A stretch of DNA of 64,000 bases from Desulfobulbus oligotrophicus (GTDB taxonomy: Bacteria > Desulfobacterota > Desulfobulbia > Desulfobulbales > Desulfobulbaceae): the NCBI RefSeq assembly GCF_016446285.1, contig NZ_CP054140.1:1655501-1719500 (forward strand). Reading direction: 5' to 3'. Both the position numbers and the translations under genes were made by a program. The notes beneath the pieces are model-generated. The model did not search any database, was not told the DNA's origin, and saw only the letters and a program-made list of their open reading frames with translations. Shown here piece by piece: positions 48,629-58,930 of this stretch; position 1 is the first letter of the stretch; each line of letters opens with the position of its first letter.

Positions 48629-49189
48629 ATGTCAAACGTGATTATACCGCAACTGCAAGAGAAGATGTCGGCAAGTGTCGATGCCTTGAAGCGTGAACTT
48701 GTTAAAATTCGAACGGGGCGAGCGTCACTTTCGTTGCTCGACGGCATTAAAGTGAACGCCTACGGCTCGCAGATGGCCATGGATCAGGTCGGATCCATGA
48801 CCATCCCGGAAAATAATATGATTGTCATTAAACCTTGGGATCCACAACTGCTGCCGGGTATTGAAAAGGCGATTCTTGCCTCAGACTTAGGCCTGACGCC
48901 GCAAAGTGATGGCAATGTTGTTCGTCTGATTATTCCTGCCCTCACCGGTGAACGTCGTAAAGAGCTGGTCAAACAGGTGAAGAAAGTCGGTGAAGAGTAT
49001 AAAATTGCTGTCCGCAACGTGCGCCGTGATGCCATTGATACCTTGAAAAAAATGAAAAAAGACAAGGACCTTTCTGAAGACGAGGTGTTTCGGCTGCAGG
49101 AAGAAGCGCAAAAACAGACCGATACATTTATATCGCAGATCGATGAGATTGTCGCGGGGAAAGAAAAAGAAGTTCTCGCGGTTGGTTAA
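48629..49189 (+). CDS. frr: Ribosome recycling factor
   Basis: RRF works with EF-G to split post-termination ribosomes. The 186-residue protein has LKRELVKIRTGRASLSLLDG and the three-helix-bundle segment VRNVRRDAIDTLKKMKKDKD. Its length and order are standard. Confidence 0.98.
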   Translation: MSNVIIPQLQEKMSASVDALKRELVKIRTGRASLSLLDGIKVNAYGSQMAMDQVGSMTIPENNMIVIKPWDPQLLPGIEKAILASDLGLTPQSDGNVVRLIIPALTGERRKELVKQVKKVGEEYKIAVRNVRRDAIDTLKKMKKDKDLSEDEVFRLQEEAQKQTDTFISQIDEIVAGKEKEVLAVG

Positions 49190-49210
49190 TACTTCATTCT
49201 CCTCGTGTGC

Positions 49211-49951
49211 ATGGTGGCAACCGACTTGCCCATATCTATCCCCCGCCATGTTGCCATTATTATGGATGGTAACGGACGTTGGGCGGAAGAACGTCATCGA
49301 CCACGACTGTTTGGTCACAAAGCCGGTGTTGACTCTGTCCGTGAGATCGTAGAAACCGCGCGAGAGATTGGGATATCCGTTCTCACCCTGTATGCCTTTT
49401 CTACAGAAAACTGGAATCGCCCTCATAACGAAGTCAAGGGGTTGATGGCTTTGCTGAGGAATTATCTGCAGGCGGAACTCAGGACCATGCTGCAGAATGA
49501 TATCCAGTTGCGCTGTCTGGGCGAACAGGAGCAACTGCCGGACGATGTCGGTCATATCCTGCAGCAGACTATTACCGAAACCAGCGTCTGCCAGGGCATG
49601 ATCCTCAATCTTGCCTTGAGTTACGGGGGGCGTAACGAACTGGTACATGCGGTTCAGAGCATCGTTCAAAAGTGTCAGGAAGGTCTGCTGGACCGGCACA
49701 CGGTATCGGAAAGCACCATCAACGACCATCTGTTCACCGCAGGACTTCCTGATCCTGATCTTCTCATACGAACAGGAGGTGAACATCGCCTGTCGAATTT
49801 TCTGCTCTGGCAAGCCTCCTATACTGAACTGTACTTTACCGATACCCGCTGGCCTGATTTTAAACGCAAGGAGTTTTTACAGGCTCTGCAGGTCTTCCAT
49901 CACAGGCAGCGCCGATATGGCCGAACCGGTGCGCAAGTCGCAGGGGAGTAA
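49211..49951 (+). CDS. uppS: Undecaprenyl diphosphate synthase
   Basis: This cis-prenyltransferase makes the C55 lipid carrier for peptidoglycan. The family motifs IIMDGNGRWA, AFSTENWNRP and LLIRTGGEHRLSNFLLWQAS are intact in about 246 residues. No good ribosome site precedes either ATG 49211 or GTG 49205, so coupling to frr, 21 bases away, may matter. cdsA follows 6 bases later. Confidence 0.96.
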   Translation: MVATDLPISIPRHVAIIMDGNGRWAEERHRPRLFGHKAGVDSVREIVETAREIGISVLTLYAFSTENWNRPHNEVKGLMALLRNYLQAELRTMLQNDIQLRCLGEQEQLPDDVGHILQQTITETSVCQGMILNLALSYGGRNELVHAVQSIVQKCQEGLLDRHTVSESTINDHLFTAGLPDPDLLIRTGGEHRLSNFLLWQASYTELYFTDTRWPDFKRKEFLQALQVFHHRQRRYGRTGAQVAGE

Positions 49952-49957
49952 AGAAAA

Positions 49958-50755
49958 ATGAACCGTGTCATCCCTGGTGCCTTCATGGTGGCGGGTTGGC
50001 TTTTACTCCTTTTTTGGGGGACTGCCGAATTTTTTTGGGGAGTTGCCATTGCAGGTACTGTTGTAGCGCTCATCGAGTTTTTTCGGATGGTTCTGCCGAA
50101 GTTAACCGGCATGCCACTCTATCTATCCGTCAGCTGCTGTCAATTGCCGGTATTTGCAACCTTTTATGGAAGAGGTGATGTTGTGCTGGCGGGGGTCATG
50201 GCCAGCCTGCTGGCTGTTGTCGCCCTTGCTCTGCACCGGTTTGGAAGGGTGAATGATACTCTTGACTATATGACAGCCTGTGGTCTTGCTATACTCTATG
50301 TTGCCCTTTGTCTTGCTCATATCGTGCTGATTCGCCACTTACCGGACGGTGCATTCTGGTTGACCATGCTCGTCGGTATTGTTGCCGGTTCAGACACAGG
50401 TGCCTACTATGCAGGCCGAGCCTTTGGCCGGCGTAAACTCTTCCCCATAATCAGCCCCAAAAAAACCGTGGCCGGTGTTGTTGGTGGGATGTTTGCAGGG
50501 GTGATTGCGGCTGAGGTTATCAGCCTGTTGTTCTCTAAAAACGTGAACCCCTTCATCCTGGCTGTCGTGGCGATGGGGCTTATAGCAATCGGTATTGCTG
50601 GTGATCTGACAGAATCGATGATCAAACGATCGGTCGGAGTCAAAGATTCGGGTACCATTCTTTTCGGCCATGGCGGCATCCTTGATCGACTCGACAGTCT
50701 GTTACTTGCAAGTCCTGTGCTGTATTATCTGCTCCACTTCGGCATTCTTTCATGA
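49958..50755 (+). CDS. cdsA: Phosphatidate cytidylyltransferase
   Basis: CdsA makes CDP-diacylglycerol, the precursor of membrane phospholipids. The 265-residue protein is strongly hydrophobic, with about eight segments. The C-terminal signature [20 protein letters not shown] continuing GILDRLDS is present, with phenylalanine at a position usually proline before GHGG. The dxr start overlaps the stop (ATGA). Confidence 0.95.
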   Translation: MNRVIPGAFMVAGWLLLLFWGTAEFFWGVAIAGTVVALIEFFRMVLPKLTGMPLYLSVSCCQLPVFATFYGRGDVVLAGVMASLLAVVALALHRFGRVNDTLDYMTACGLAILYVALCLAHIVLIRHLPDGAFWLTMLVGIVAGSDTGAYYAGRAFGRRKLFPIISPKKTVAGVVGGMFAGVIAAEVISLLFSKNVNPFILAVVAMGLIAIGIAGDLTESMIKRSVGVKDSGTILFGHGGILDRLDSLLLASPVLYYLLHFGILS

Positions 50756-51909
50756 AAGCCCTGTCGTTGCTCGGTTCCACCGGATCAATAGGTCAAAATG
50801 TATTAGCGGTGGTTCGGCAATTCCCTGACCGTTTCAAGATTGTTGCTCTTTCTGCAGGGCAGAACATCCGGTTGCTTGCTGAGCAGGTGATTGAATTTTC
50901 ACCGGAGTGGGTTGCCATAGGCAACCCGGATCTGGTTCCGGCGCTGGCCGAACTGCTTCCAGGCAGCTACCGTCATCGAATAATGGTCGGTACCGAAGGA
51001 AACTGCCATCTCGCTACCTTGCCTGCAGTGGAAATGGTGGTCTCGGCGGTGGTGGGGGCAACCGGTCTTTTGCCGGCGCTTGCCGCCATTCATGCCGGAA
51101 AGGATATCGGCTTGGCCAACAAAGAGACTCTGGTCATGGCCGGTCGTCTGATCATGGATGCGGTTCATACCCACGGTGTTCGGCTTTTACCGATCGATTC
51201 AGAACACAGCGCCATTTTTCAGGCACTTGAGGCAGGACGTCGCGAGGATGTGGCCCGGATCATTCTCACTGCCTCTGGCGGACCTTTCCGGACATGGGAG
51301 ACTGAGGCCTTGACCGATGTTGGTCCGGATCAGGCTTTAGCACATCCCAACTGGTCTATGGGCAGAAAGATTTCCATTGATTCGGCCACCCTGATGAACA
51401 AAGGTCTTGAGGTTATTGAAGCCCGTTGGCTTTTCGATATCGATCCCGCTCTGATCGAAGTTGTGGTACATCCTCAGTCGATAGTCCATTCGCTGGTTGA
51501 GTACAAGGACGGCTCGGTGGTCGCCCAGCTTGGCATACCGGATATGCGTATTCCCATTGCCTATGCCCTCTCTTACCCGGAACGGCTTGATCTCGGACTC
51601 AACCGGCTCAGCCTGACACAGTGTGGTTGTCTTGCTTTTGAACCGCCGGATCTGGAGCGTTTTCCAGCCCTGCGGATGGCGTATGCCGCCCTGACCATGG
51701 GGGGGACAATGCCGGCGGTTCTGAATGCCGCCAACGAGGTTGCTGTTGAAGCTTTCCTTGCCGGAAAGATCGGTTTTACCCGGATTACAGCCATCGTGGA
51801 AACTGCCATGGGAGAGATCCTCAATGCCGATGAACTGGAATTGCAAAGTATTCTGGAAGCAGATCAGATGGCACGCATGATAGCTCAACGAGAGATCTGT
51901 TCGACCTGA
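50752..51909 (+). CDS. dxr: 1-deoxy-D-xylulose 5-phosphate reductoisomerase
   Basis: Dxr is the first committed enzyme of the MEP isoprenoid pathway. The 385-residue protein has the NADPH motif [22 protein letters not shown], the metal and substrate site DSEHSAIFQ, and [15 protein letters not shown]. It overlaps cdsA by four bases. IspG of the same pathway is at 53757 and UppS uses its product. Confidence 0.98.
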   Translation: MKALSLLGSTGSIGQNVLAVVRQFPDRFKIVALSAGQNIRLLAEQVIEFSPEWVAIGNPDLVPALAELLPGSYRHRIMVGTEGNCHLATLPAVEMVVSAVVGATGLLPALAAIHAGKDIGLANKETLVMAGRLIMDAVHTHGVRLLPIDSEHSAIFQALEAGRREDVARIILTASGGPFRTWETEALTDVGPDQALAHPNWSMGRKISIDSATLMNKGLEVIEARWLFDIDPALIEVVVHPQSIVHSLVEYKDGSVVAQLGIPDMRIPIAYALSYPERLDLGLNRLSLTQCGCLAFEPPDLERFPALRMAYAALTMGGTMPAVLNAANEVAVEAFLAGKIGFTRITAIVETAMGEILNADELELQSILEADQMARMIAQREICST

Positions 51910-51964
51910 TTGCAGTTTTCAGATACTCTTTCGCCATTATTTCATACTCTTCTTCGTATTTGGA

Positions 51965-53050
51965 ATGAACTCTGTTTTATCTTTCATAGTCGTCCTTGGT
52001 GTTCTTATCTTTGTTCATGAACTCGGTCATTTTTTATTTGCAAAAGCCTTTGGTGTCCGGGTACTGAAATTTTCCCTGGGATTCGGCAACAAGCTGATCG
52101 GCTGGCAGCGGGGCGACACGGAATATCTCATCAGTGCCTTTCCGCTCGGCGGATATGTCAAAATGTTCGGTGAGCAACGTGGTGAACCTGTAGAACCGGC
52201 TGAACAACATTGCTCGTTTTCTCATAAAAAAGTGTGGCAACGATTCGGTATTGTTTTTGGAGGCCCTCTTTTTAACCTCGTGTTTGCCGTCCTCCTCTTT
52301 TTCAGTATCTTTATGGTCGCCGGAATGCCCGAACCTGTGGATTCCACTAAAATAGGTGAGGTGACGGAAGGGTCTGCGGCTGAGCAGGTCGGCCTGAAAA
52401 AGGGAGATCTCATTGTCACCATTAACGATAAACCTGTCATGTCCTGGCTGGAGGTATCAGACACCGTAAAAAACAGCCATGGGCAGGAAGTGGTGCTGGT
52501 GGTGGACCGTCAGGGAGTGGAAATGGTTTTTACGGCAAAACCTTCCATGGAAAAAGTAAAGAATTTGTTTGGTGAAGAGGTTGGCGAAAGGTACATGCTC
52601 GGCATCGTACGCAGTGATGAGATCCGCTATAAAGAGACCACACTTGTGGAATCCGGCGAAGCGGCTCTGGTGCATACCTGGAATCTTGGTTATCTGACAG
52701 TCATGGGTATTGTCAAGATGATCCAGCGGGTGATTCCGGCCAGTGAGTTGGGAGGGCCGATACGTATTGCTGAGATGGCTGGTCAACAGCTGGAAGCCGG
52801 GTGGATGAACCTATTGTATTTCATGGGGTTGCTGAGTGTGAACCTCGGTATTTTAAATCTGTTGCCGATTCCGATTCTTGATGGCGGCCACCTGGTCTTT
52901 CTCTCTCTGGAGGCTTTGCGTCGTCGACCGTTGAGTGAACGGACCATGGAGATCAGTCAGAGGGTGGGGATGGCTATTCTTGGCACACTGATGATTTTTG
53001 TGTTTTATAATGATATCCTGCGATTGTTTAAAAGATGGCTGATGTCCTGA
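51965..53050 (+). CDS. rseP: RseP-type site-2 zinc metalloprotease
   Basis: RseP cuts transmembrane substrates such as anti-sigma factors and leftover signal peptides. The zinc motif HELGH is at residues 18-22, in the first membrane segment. One PDZ domain (about 115-180, with GSAAEQVGLKKGDLIVTIND) follows, and LLPIPILDGGHLVF holds the third ligand region. At 361 residues it has a single PDZ domain, unlike the two in E. coli. It overlaps tsaB by 16 bases. Confidence 0.95.
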   Translation: MNSVLSFIVVLGVLIFVHELGHFLFAKAFGVRVLKFSLGFGNKLIGWQRGDTEYLISAFPLGGYVKMFGEQRGEPVEPAEQHCSFSHKKVWQRFGIVFGGPLFNLVFAVLLFFSIFMVAGMPEPVDSTKIGEVTEGSAAEQVGLKKGDLIVTINDKPVMSWLEVSDTVKNSHGQEVVLVVDRQGVEMVFTAKPSMEKVKNLFGEEVGERYMLGIVRSDEIRYKETTLVESGEAALVHTWNLGYLTVMGIVKMIQRVIPASELGGPIRIAEMAGQQLEAGWMNLLYFMGLLSVNLGILNLLPIPILDGGHLVFLSLEALRRRPLSERTMEISQRVGMAILGTLMIFVFYNDILRLFKRWLMS

Positions 53051-53760
53051 TCCTTGCCATCGAAACAGCAACCGGTTGCGGCAGTGTTGCGGTAACCCGT
53101 GGAGTCGGCCATACCGGGAAGATAGTGGCCGAGTATACCTTACAGCCCGACACACCCCATTCCCGGCATTTACTTGGGTTGATCCAAAATATCATGGCGA
53201 CCGCCGGACTCCGGTGGCAGCAGCTGACTGCCGTAGCGGTGAGTCAAGGTCCGGGGTCCTTTACGGGTTTGCGCATTGGTATGGCTGCGGCACAGGGAAT
53301 AGCTCTGGCTGCCGCTCTACCTCTGTTAACGATACCGACACTGGATGGGTTGGCAGTTCAGTTGCCTCCGGTGAACTGGCCGGTCTGCTGCCTGCTTGAT
53401 GCAAGAAAGCAACAGGTCTATGCCGCTGTGTACCGTTTCCGTGAAAAAGGGTGGGAGCGGACCAGCCCGTTTCTTGTCATGAAGCCCGAGGAGCTGGTCT
53501 TGTCTTTTCAGGAGCCGACCCTGGTTCTTGGCCCCGGTCTGCCAGCATACAGAGCCATCTTTCATGGGCACCCCATGGTCCGACAGCTGCATACAACCCC
53601 GGTGACGCCCCGGGCGGCGGCAATTGGACTGTATGCTGCCGACCTGCTGGTACAGGGAAAAATACAGGACAATAAACAGGCAGCACCACTCTATGTTCGT
53701 GCTTCTGAAGCAGAGGTGAACCTGTTGACCACGAAAGAACAGACAGATAACGGACGATGA
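53035..53760 (+). CDS. tsaB: tRNA threonylcarbamoyladenosine biosynthesis protein TsaB
   Basis: TsaB is the scaffold partner of TsaD in making t6A at position 37 of ANN-reading tRNAs. The 241-residue ASKHA-fold protein has ILAIETATGCGSVAV and the signature SQGPGSFTGLRIGMAAAQG. It starts inside rseP and its stop overlaps the ispG start, so all three are translationally linked. Confidence 0.95.
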   Translation: MADVLILAIETATGCGSVAVTRGVGHTGKIVAEYTLQPDTPHSRHLLGLIQNIMATAGLRWQQLTAVAVSQGPGSFTGLRIGMAAAQGIALAAALPLLTIPTLDGLAVQLPPVNWPVCCLLDARKQQVYAAVYRFREKGWERTSPFLVMKPEELVLSFQEPTLVLGPGLPAYRAIFHGHPMVRQLHTTPVTPRAAAIGLYAADLLVQGKIQDNKQAAPLYVRASEAEVNLLTTKEQTDNGR

Positions 53761-54842
53761 TTATTCGGAAAAAAACCCGTACAATCCAGATCGGGTCAGT
53801 ACGTATTGGTGGTGGACATCCGATCACGGTCCAGTCCATGACGAATACCATGACCACTGATACTGAAGCCACGGTCAGGCAGATCCATCAGCTGGAGCGG
53901 GCTGGATGTGAAATTATCCGAGTAGCTGTGCCGGATATGGACGCTGCCAGGGCACTGGTCCGTATTCGCGAACAGATCACCATACCGCTGCTGGCAGATA
54001 TTCATTTTGATGCCCGTCTGGCAATAGCTGCCATGGAACATGGTGCCCAGGGGATTCGTATCAATCCGGGCAACCTGGGCGGAGCGGATCAGCTGGCCCG
54101 GGTGGTGGCGGCCGCCAAACATCACGCTACACCCATACGCGTTGGCGTTAATTCCGGGTCTATTGAAAAACATCTTCTGGCCCGTTACGGGTATCCTACC
54201 CCGGATCGTCCAGATGCCTTGATCGAAAGTGCGTTGACAAATGTCCGTTTACTGGAAAAACAGGGGTTTTACGATATCAAGATCTCGATCAAATCCTCTG
54301 ACACCCTGACCACAATCAGCGGCTACCGGCAACTGTCAGCAATGACGGACTACCCTCTTCATCTGGGTGTTACTGAGGCGGGCGGCCTTATTCCCGGGAC
54401 GGTCAAGTCCAGTGTGGCCTTGGGAATACTGCTTGCCGAGGGGATTGGTGATACCTTCAGAATTTCCCTGACCCGTGATCCGGTGGAGGAGATTCGGGTG
54501 GGGTTTGAGCTGCTCCGGTCGCTGCGTATCCGGGAACGAGGTCCGGAGTTGATCTCATGTCCGACCTGCGGCCGGACACGCATCGACCTGTTTTCGTTGG
54601 CCGAGACGGTGGAACGGCATCTGCAGACATTGCAATCGCCGCTCAAGGTGGCGGTCATGGGATGTGTCGTCAATGGGCCGGGGGAAGCCAGAGAGGCGGA
54701 TATCGGTATTGCCGGTGGCCGTGGTGTCGGCATTATTTTCAAGAAAGGCACGGTCTACAAAACCGTACCAGAGGCTGAATTGGTACCGGTTTTCATTGAA
54801 GAGCTGAATAAGTTGGAAGCTGAACGACAAAAAGGGTGTTGA
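53757..54842 (+). CDS. ispG: 4-hydroxy-3-methylbut-2-enyl diphosphate synthase
   Basis: IspG is the penultimate MEP-pathway enzyme and holds a [4Fe-4S] cluster. The 361-residue protein has the TIM-barrel part (IGGGHPITVQSMTNTMTTD) and a C-terminal cluster domain with CPTCG and CVVNGPGEA. This is the compact bacterial form without the plant-type insert. Its ATG overlaps the tsaB stop by four bases. Confidence 0.97.
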   Translation: MIIRKKTRTIQIGSVRIGGGHPITVQSMTNTMTTDTEATVRQIHQLERAGCEIIRVAVPDMDAARALVRIREQITIPLLADIHFDARLAIAAMEHGAQGIRINPGNLGGADQLARVVAAAKHHATPIRVGVNSGSIEKHLLARYGYPTPDRPDALIESALTNVRLLEKQGFYDIKISIKSSDTLTTISGYRQLSAMTDYPLHLGVTEAGGLIPGTVKSSVALGILLAEGIGDTFRISLTRDPVEEIRVGFELLRSLRIRERGPELISCPTCGRTRIDLFSLAETVERHLQTLQSPLKVAVMGCVVNGPGEAREADIGIAGGRGVGIIFKKGTVYKTVPEAELVPVFIEELNKLEAERQKGC

Positions 54843-54900
54843 ACCAGGGTCTGGGACTGATGCTACGGTTCGTCCCGATCTGTATGAACGGAGAGTTAAA

Positions 54901-56616
54901 ATGCGTTATTCTCAGATGTTGTTGCCCACAACCAGGGAGACTCCGGCAGAGGCTGAAGTCATCAGTCATCAACTGCTGGTACGCGGGGGATTTATCCGAA
55001 AACTGACGTCAGGTATGTATACCTACCTCCCTCTTGGTGTGCTGGCGTTGCAGAGGGTGGCCAACATCGTACGAGAAGAGATGAACCGGGCCGGGGCCCA
55101 GGAGATCCTTATGCCCATGGTCCAGCCCGGTGATTTATGGATGGAATCGGGACGATGGAAAAAGTACGGACCGGAGTTGTTGCGGTTTCGTGACCGACAC
55201 GACCGTGACTATTGCCTCGGACCGACGCATGAAGAGGTGGTCACTGATATTGCCCGTCGGGAACTGCACTCTTACCGGCAACTGCCGGTCAACCTGTATC
55301 AGATTCAGACCAAATTCCGCGATGAGATCCGCCCGCGTTTCGGATTAATGCGCGGTCGTGAATTCATGATGAAGGATGCCTACTCCTTTGACAGCGACGA
55401 CTCCGGAGCCAACCTGAGCTACGAGACTATGCGGCAGGCATATGTACGTATCTTTCAGCGGTGCGGCCTGGAATTTCGAGCTGTAGAGGCTGACAGCGGT
55501 ACCATTGGTGGCTCCTTTTCCCATGAGTTTATGGTTTTGGCCGAGGCCGGTGAAGACACTTTGGTGATCTGTGATGCCTGCTTGTATGCAGCCAATGTGG
55601 AAAAAGCCGCAATTGCGCCAAGGCAACCCGTTGCTCAGAGTGTTGCCCTGATGGAGATGACCAGGGTGGCGACACCGGGTATGAAACAGGTGGATACAGT
55701 TGCCGATTTTCTGTCCGTGAATGCCACCGACATCATTAAGACGATGATCTATCAGGCGGACGGGGTATTGGTGGCGGCGCTGGTTCGTGGTGACCGTAAG
55801 GTACAGACGGTCAAGTTGAAGAATCTTCTGGGAGCAGGTGAGATTGAATCGCTGACCGATGAGCAGGTCTGGCAGCAGGCTCGCCTTCCTCTCGGGTATG
55901 TAGGGCCGGTGGGCCTGCCGTTGAAAATTATTGCTGATCAGGAAGTGATGGCTATGATCAACGCTGTGGCCGGTGCCAATGAAAAGGGATACCACTATAC
56001 CGGAGTGAATCCCGGACGGGACTTTCAGCCTGCAGTGGTCGGCGATCTGCGGCAGGTTGCAGCGGATGATAGCTGCCCCCTGTGTGCAGGCCGTCTGCGC
56101 CTGACAGAAGGTATTGAGGTCGGCCACATCTTTAAACTGGGTACCAGCTATTCCGAAGTCATGAAAGCCTCTTTCCAGGACTCTGACGGTCTGGATAAAC
56201 CGTTTATCATGGGGTGTTACGGTATTGGTGTCAGCCGGGTCGTCGCAGCAGCCATTGAACAGAACCACGATGACAGGGGGATTGTCTTCCCGGTTCCACT
56301 GGCCCCTTTTCAGGTGATTATTCTTAACCTGGGGCCTAAAGAGGATGATTATTGTCAGGCTGCGGAGCGGCTCTATACCGAGCTGCGTGATGGTGGCCTT
56401 GACGTACTGTATGATGATCGGGATGAACGGCCCGGTTCCAAGTTCAATGATGCCGACCTCATCGGGATTCCTTTTCGCCTGACTGTTGGTAAAACCTTTG
56501 CAAAGGAAGGCAAGGTTGAGCTGAAAATACGAAAGACTGGGGAAACGCGGATCTTGACAATGGAGGCGATGGTTTCGGAGGTAACTGAACTGGTCAAGCA
56601 GGCACTTTCCTGTTAA
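54901..56616 (+). CDS. proS: Prolyl-tRNA synthetase
   Basis: This class II synthetase of bacterial type charges tRNA-Pro. The 571-residue protein has motif 1 (EMNRAGAQEILMPMVQP), motif 2 (FRDEIRPRFGLMRGREFMMK) and the inserted editing domain (about 235-390). Motif 3 (GCYGIGVSRVVAAAIEQ) and the anticodon-binding domain follow. A 428-codon frame antisense to it (55345-56631) is a shadow. Confidence 0.98.
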   Translation: MRYSQMLLPTTRETPAEAEVISHQLLVRGGFIRKLTSGMYTYLPLGVLALQRVANIVREEMNRAGAQEILMPMVQPGDLWMESGRWKKYGPELLRFRDRHDRDYCLGPTHEEVVTDIARRELHSYRQLPVNLYQIQTKFRDEIRPRFGLMRGREFMMKDAYSFDSDDSGANLSYETMRQAYVRIFQRCGLEFRAVEADSGTIGGSFSHEFMVLAEAGEDTLVICDACLYAANVEKAAIAPRQPVAQSVALMEMTRVATPGMKQVDTVADFLSVNATDIIKTMIYQADGVLVAALVRGDRKVQTVKLKNLLGAGEIESLTDEQVWQQARLPLGYVGPVGLPLKIIADQEVMAMINAVAGANEKGYHYTGVNPGRDFQPAVVGDLRQVAADDSCPLCAGRLRLTEGIEVGHIFKLGTSYSEVMKASFQDSDGLDKPFIMGCYGIGVSRVVAAAIEQNHDDRGIVFPVPLAPFQVIILNLGPKEDDYCQAAERLYTELRDGGLDVLYDDRDERPGSKFNDADLIGIPFRLTVGKTFAKEGKVELKIRKTGETRILTMEAMVSEVTELVKQALSC

Positions 56617-56719
56617 AAGTAGTCGAGACAATGACTGGTAGACTGAGGCCGATTGCCCGGTTGCGACCGTTGCAATCTGCTCTTATGGGTAACTCCCCCT
56701 ACAACAACATGTAAATAAC

Positions 56720-58885
56720 ATGTCGAATATTAATCCTCTGCTCTCCTTGGCGTCAGCGTACCTGCCCGGAGTCGATCTCAGTCGCTTGAGTGAGGCCTAC
56801 GAATTCGTCTGTGAACGACATAAGGGACACCGGTACCCCACAGGTGAATCGTATGTCGACCATCTTCTGGCAGTCGCTTCAACCCTGGCTTCAATGAAGC
56901 TGGACCTTGACACTGTTGTTGCCGGACTTCTGCATGGATCGATCAAAGAAGGTGTCGCCACACTGGATGAGCTCAAAAAGAAGTTTGGTGAACCGGTCGC
57001 CAATATCGTCAACGGCACAACCCGTATTACCAATGTACGGTACAACAGCCAGCTTGCACACGAAGCCGGGAACATCCGCAAGCTCCTTCTGGCAATGGGT
57101 GCTGACATCCGTGTGCTTTTGGTCAAGCTTGCAGATCGTCTGCAGGATATGCTCAACCTCGATGCCCTGGATACAACCGAGCAACGCACCAAGGCACGGG
57201 AGACCATGGATCTGTATGCTCCCCTGGCGAGCCGGATCGGTATCGAATGGCTTAAACGCGAGCTGGAGGATCTATCCTTCAAGTATCTTTTTCCTGTTGA
57301 ATATGCCGACCTGACAGCTCACATGGAAAGCACTCTGGCAGAGCGTCAGGCCTATGTCGATGAGGTCATTGATATTCTGTATGCTAAATTGCGTGCCAAT
57401 AAAATTGAGCCGGTACGGATTGTCGGCCGTCCAAAACACCTCTATTCGATTTACAAGAAGCTGATGGTGCAGAAAATTCCCCTGGAACGTGTCTATGACA
57501 AGGTTGCTTTCCGGATCATCGTCAACAGTGTCAAAGACTGTTACCAGACCTTAGGGACCGTTCATGCCGACTGGCCGCCGGTACCCGGACGGATTAAGGA
57601 CTGGATCAGTGCGCCGAAGTCAAACAACTATCAATCGTTGCACACAACCGTTTCCGGACCGGATGGTCATTTTATTGAAATCCAGATTCGGACCATTGAG
57701 ATGGATCGGATAGCCCAGGAGGGAGTTGCTGCACACTGGGCCTACAAAGAGGGACAGCAGATCACCGATGGTGATGCACGTTTGTTTAAAGAGCTAAAAC
57801 AGCTGGTGCAAACTCTGCAGGATGTTGAGGATCCGAACGAGTTCATGGAATCCGTGCGTGGTGAGTTGTTTGAGCCGGATGTCTTTGCCCTGACACCAAC
57901 CGGTGAGGTCCGTGAACTTCCCCGGGGGAGTACACCGATCGATTTTGCGTATGCCATCCATACCGCCATTGGTGACACCTGCGTTGGCGCCAAGGTGAAT
58001 GGTCATATTGTTCAGCTGAAACATCAGCTGCAAAATGGCGACATTGTTGAGATCTTTACCCAGAAAAATCAGCATCCCCGTCGTGCCTGGCTGCAGTTTG
58101 TCAAGACAAGCAGGGCACGTACCCGAATTCGTCAGTATCTGCGACGTGAAGAAAGGGAACGGGCACTGAAACTCGGTCGCGAAATCTGCGAACGCGAACT
58201 GCGAAAGTACGACATCCGGTTTCGCAGTTTGCTGAAAAGCGGCCACTTGCGTCTATTGTTAAAGGAGCTGAACTGCCAGTCACTGGATGATCTGCTTATT
58301 CGGGTTGGGAACGGCTCCATAACGATTCCACAGCTCGTCCGGACACTCCAGCCTGAAGAGTTCCGTGAGGCTGAAGAAAAACGCCATAAAGCCGAACTGA
58401 TCGAACGTGCCCAGCGAACTGCGGCCGGCATTCGACGGGAAGCGGGCAAGGGTAAGGCGAATGATATTGCCGGGATTGATGGTATGCTGATGAGGATCAG
58501 TCAATGCTGCCACCCGATTCCCGGTGACCCTATCCTGGGTTTTGTGACCACCGGATCCGGGGTTTCAATTCATAGGGCCGCCTGTCAGAATTTGTTGGCC
58601 ACTGACCCCGGACGTTGGCTGGAGGTAAGCTGGTCCGATGCACCACAGTCGACATATCGCACCGCCTTACGGATCAGGGCGGAGAACCGGAAAAGTCTTC
58701 TTGCTGATATCAGTTCCACCATAAGTGCTGACGATGCTGATATCGTTGAGTTAACGGCTCGAACCACCACAGAAAATATTGCTGAACTGGATGTGCTGCT
58801 CGACATTATTGATCTGAAGCATTTACAGGTCCTGCAACAGCATCTCCTGCAGATGCCTGAGGTGCTTGAGGTCCGCCGTTCCTGA
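56720..58885 (+). CDS. RelA/SpoT-family (p)ppGpp synthetase with degraded hydrolase site
   Basis: The 721-residue protein has the full long-RSH layout: HD domain (about 25-175), synthetase (about 200-340), TGS (about 390-450), zinc-finger-like CCHPIPGD region and a C-terminal ACT domain. The synthetase keeps GRPKHLYSIYKK, the catalytic aspartate in VYDKVAFRIIV, the basic RIKD loop and the glutamate in IEIQIRT. In the hydrolase, H48 and H72 remain, but the HD aspartate is G73, the following acidic pair is K76-E77, and the asparagine of the DRLHN motif is D143. It therefore probably makes, but does not degrade, (p)ppGpp. There is no clear ribosome site; an ATG-TAA and a small hairpin precede the start. 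Confidence 0.93.
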   Translation: MSNINPLLSLASAYLPGVDLSRLSEAYEFVCERHKGHRYPTGESYVDHLLAVASTLASMKLDLDTVVAGLLHGSIKEGVATLDELKKKFGEPVANIVNGTTRITNVRYNSQLAHEAGNIRKLLLAMGADIRVLLVKLADRLQDMLNLDALDTTEQRTKARETMDLYAPLASRIGIEWLKRELEDLSFKYLFPVEYADLTAHMESTLAERQAYVDEVIDILYAKLRANKIEPVRIVGRPKHLYSIYKKLMVQKIPLERVYDKVAFRIIVNSVKDCYQTLGTVHADWPPVPGRIKDWISAPKSNNYQSLHTTVSGPDGHFIEIQIRTIEMDRIAQEGVAAHWAYKEGQQITDGDARLFKELKQLVQTLQDVEDPNEFMESVRGELFEPDVFALTPTGEVRELPRGSTPIDFAYAIHTAIGDTCVGAKVNGHIVQLKHQLQNGDIVEIFTQKNQHPRRAWLQFVKTSRARTRIRQYLRREERERALKLGREICERELRKYDIRFRSLLKSGHLRLLLKELNCQSLDDLLIRVGNGSITIPQLVRTLQPEEFREAEEKRHKAELIERAQRTAAGIRREAGKGKANDIAGIDGMLMRISQCCHPIPGDPILGFVTTGSGVSIHRAACQNLLATDPGRWLEVSWSDAPQSTYRTALRIRAENRKSLLADISSTISADDADIVELTARTTTENIAELDVLLDIIDLKHLQVLQQHLLQMPEVLEVRRS

Positions 58886-58930
58886 TTGTGTGTGGTGAAG
58901 GATGTGATCAGCAGCCATCAGGAGGTGTTT

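Noticed and set aside
55345-56631. 428-codon open frame antisense to proS
   Set aside because: It is fully covered by a canonical proS gene with all synthetase motifs, and its translation resembles no family. It is a shadow frame.
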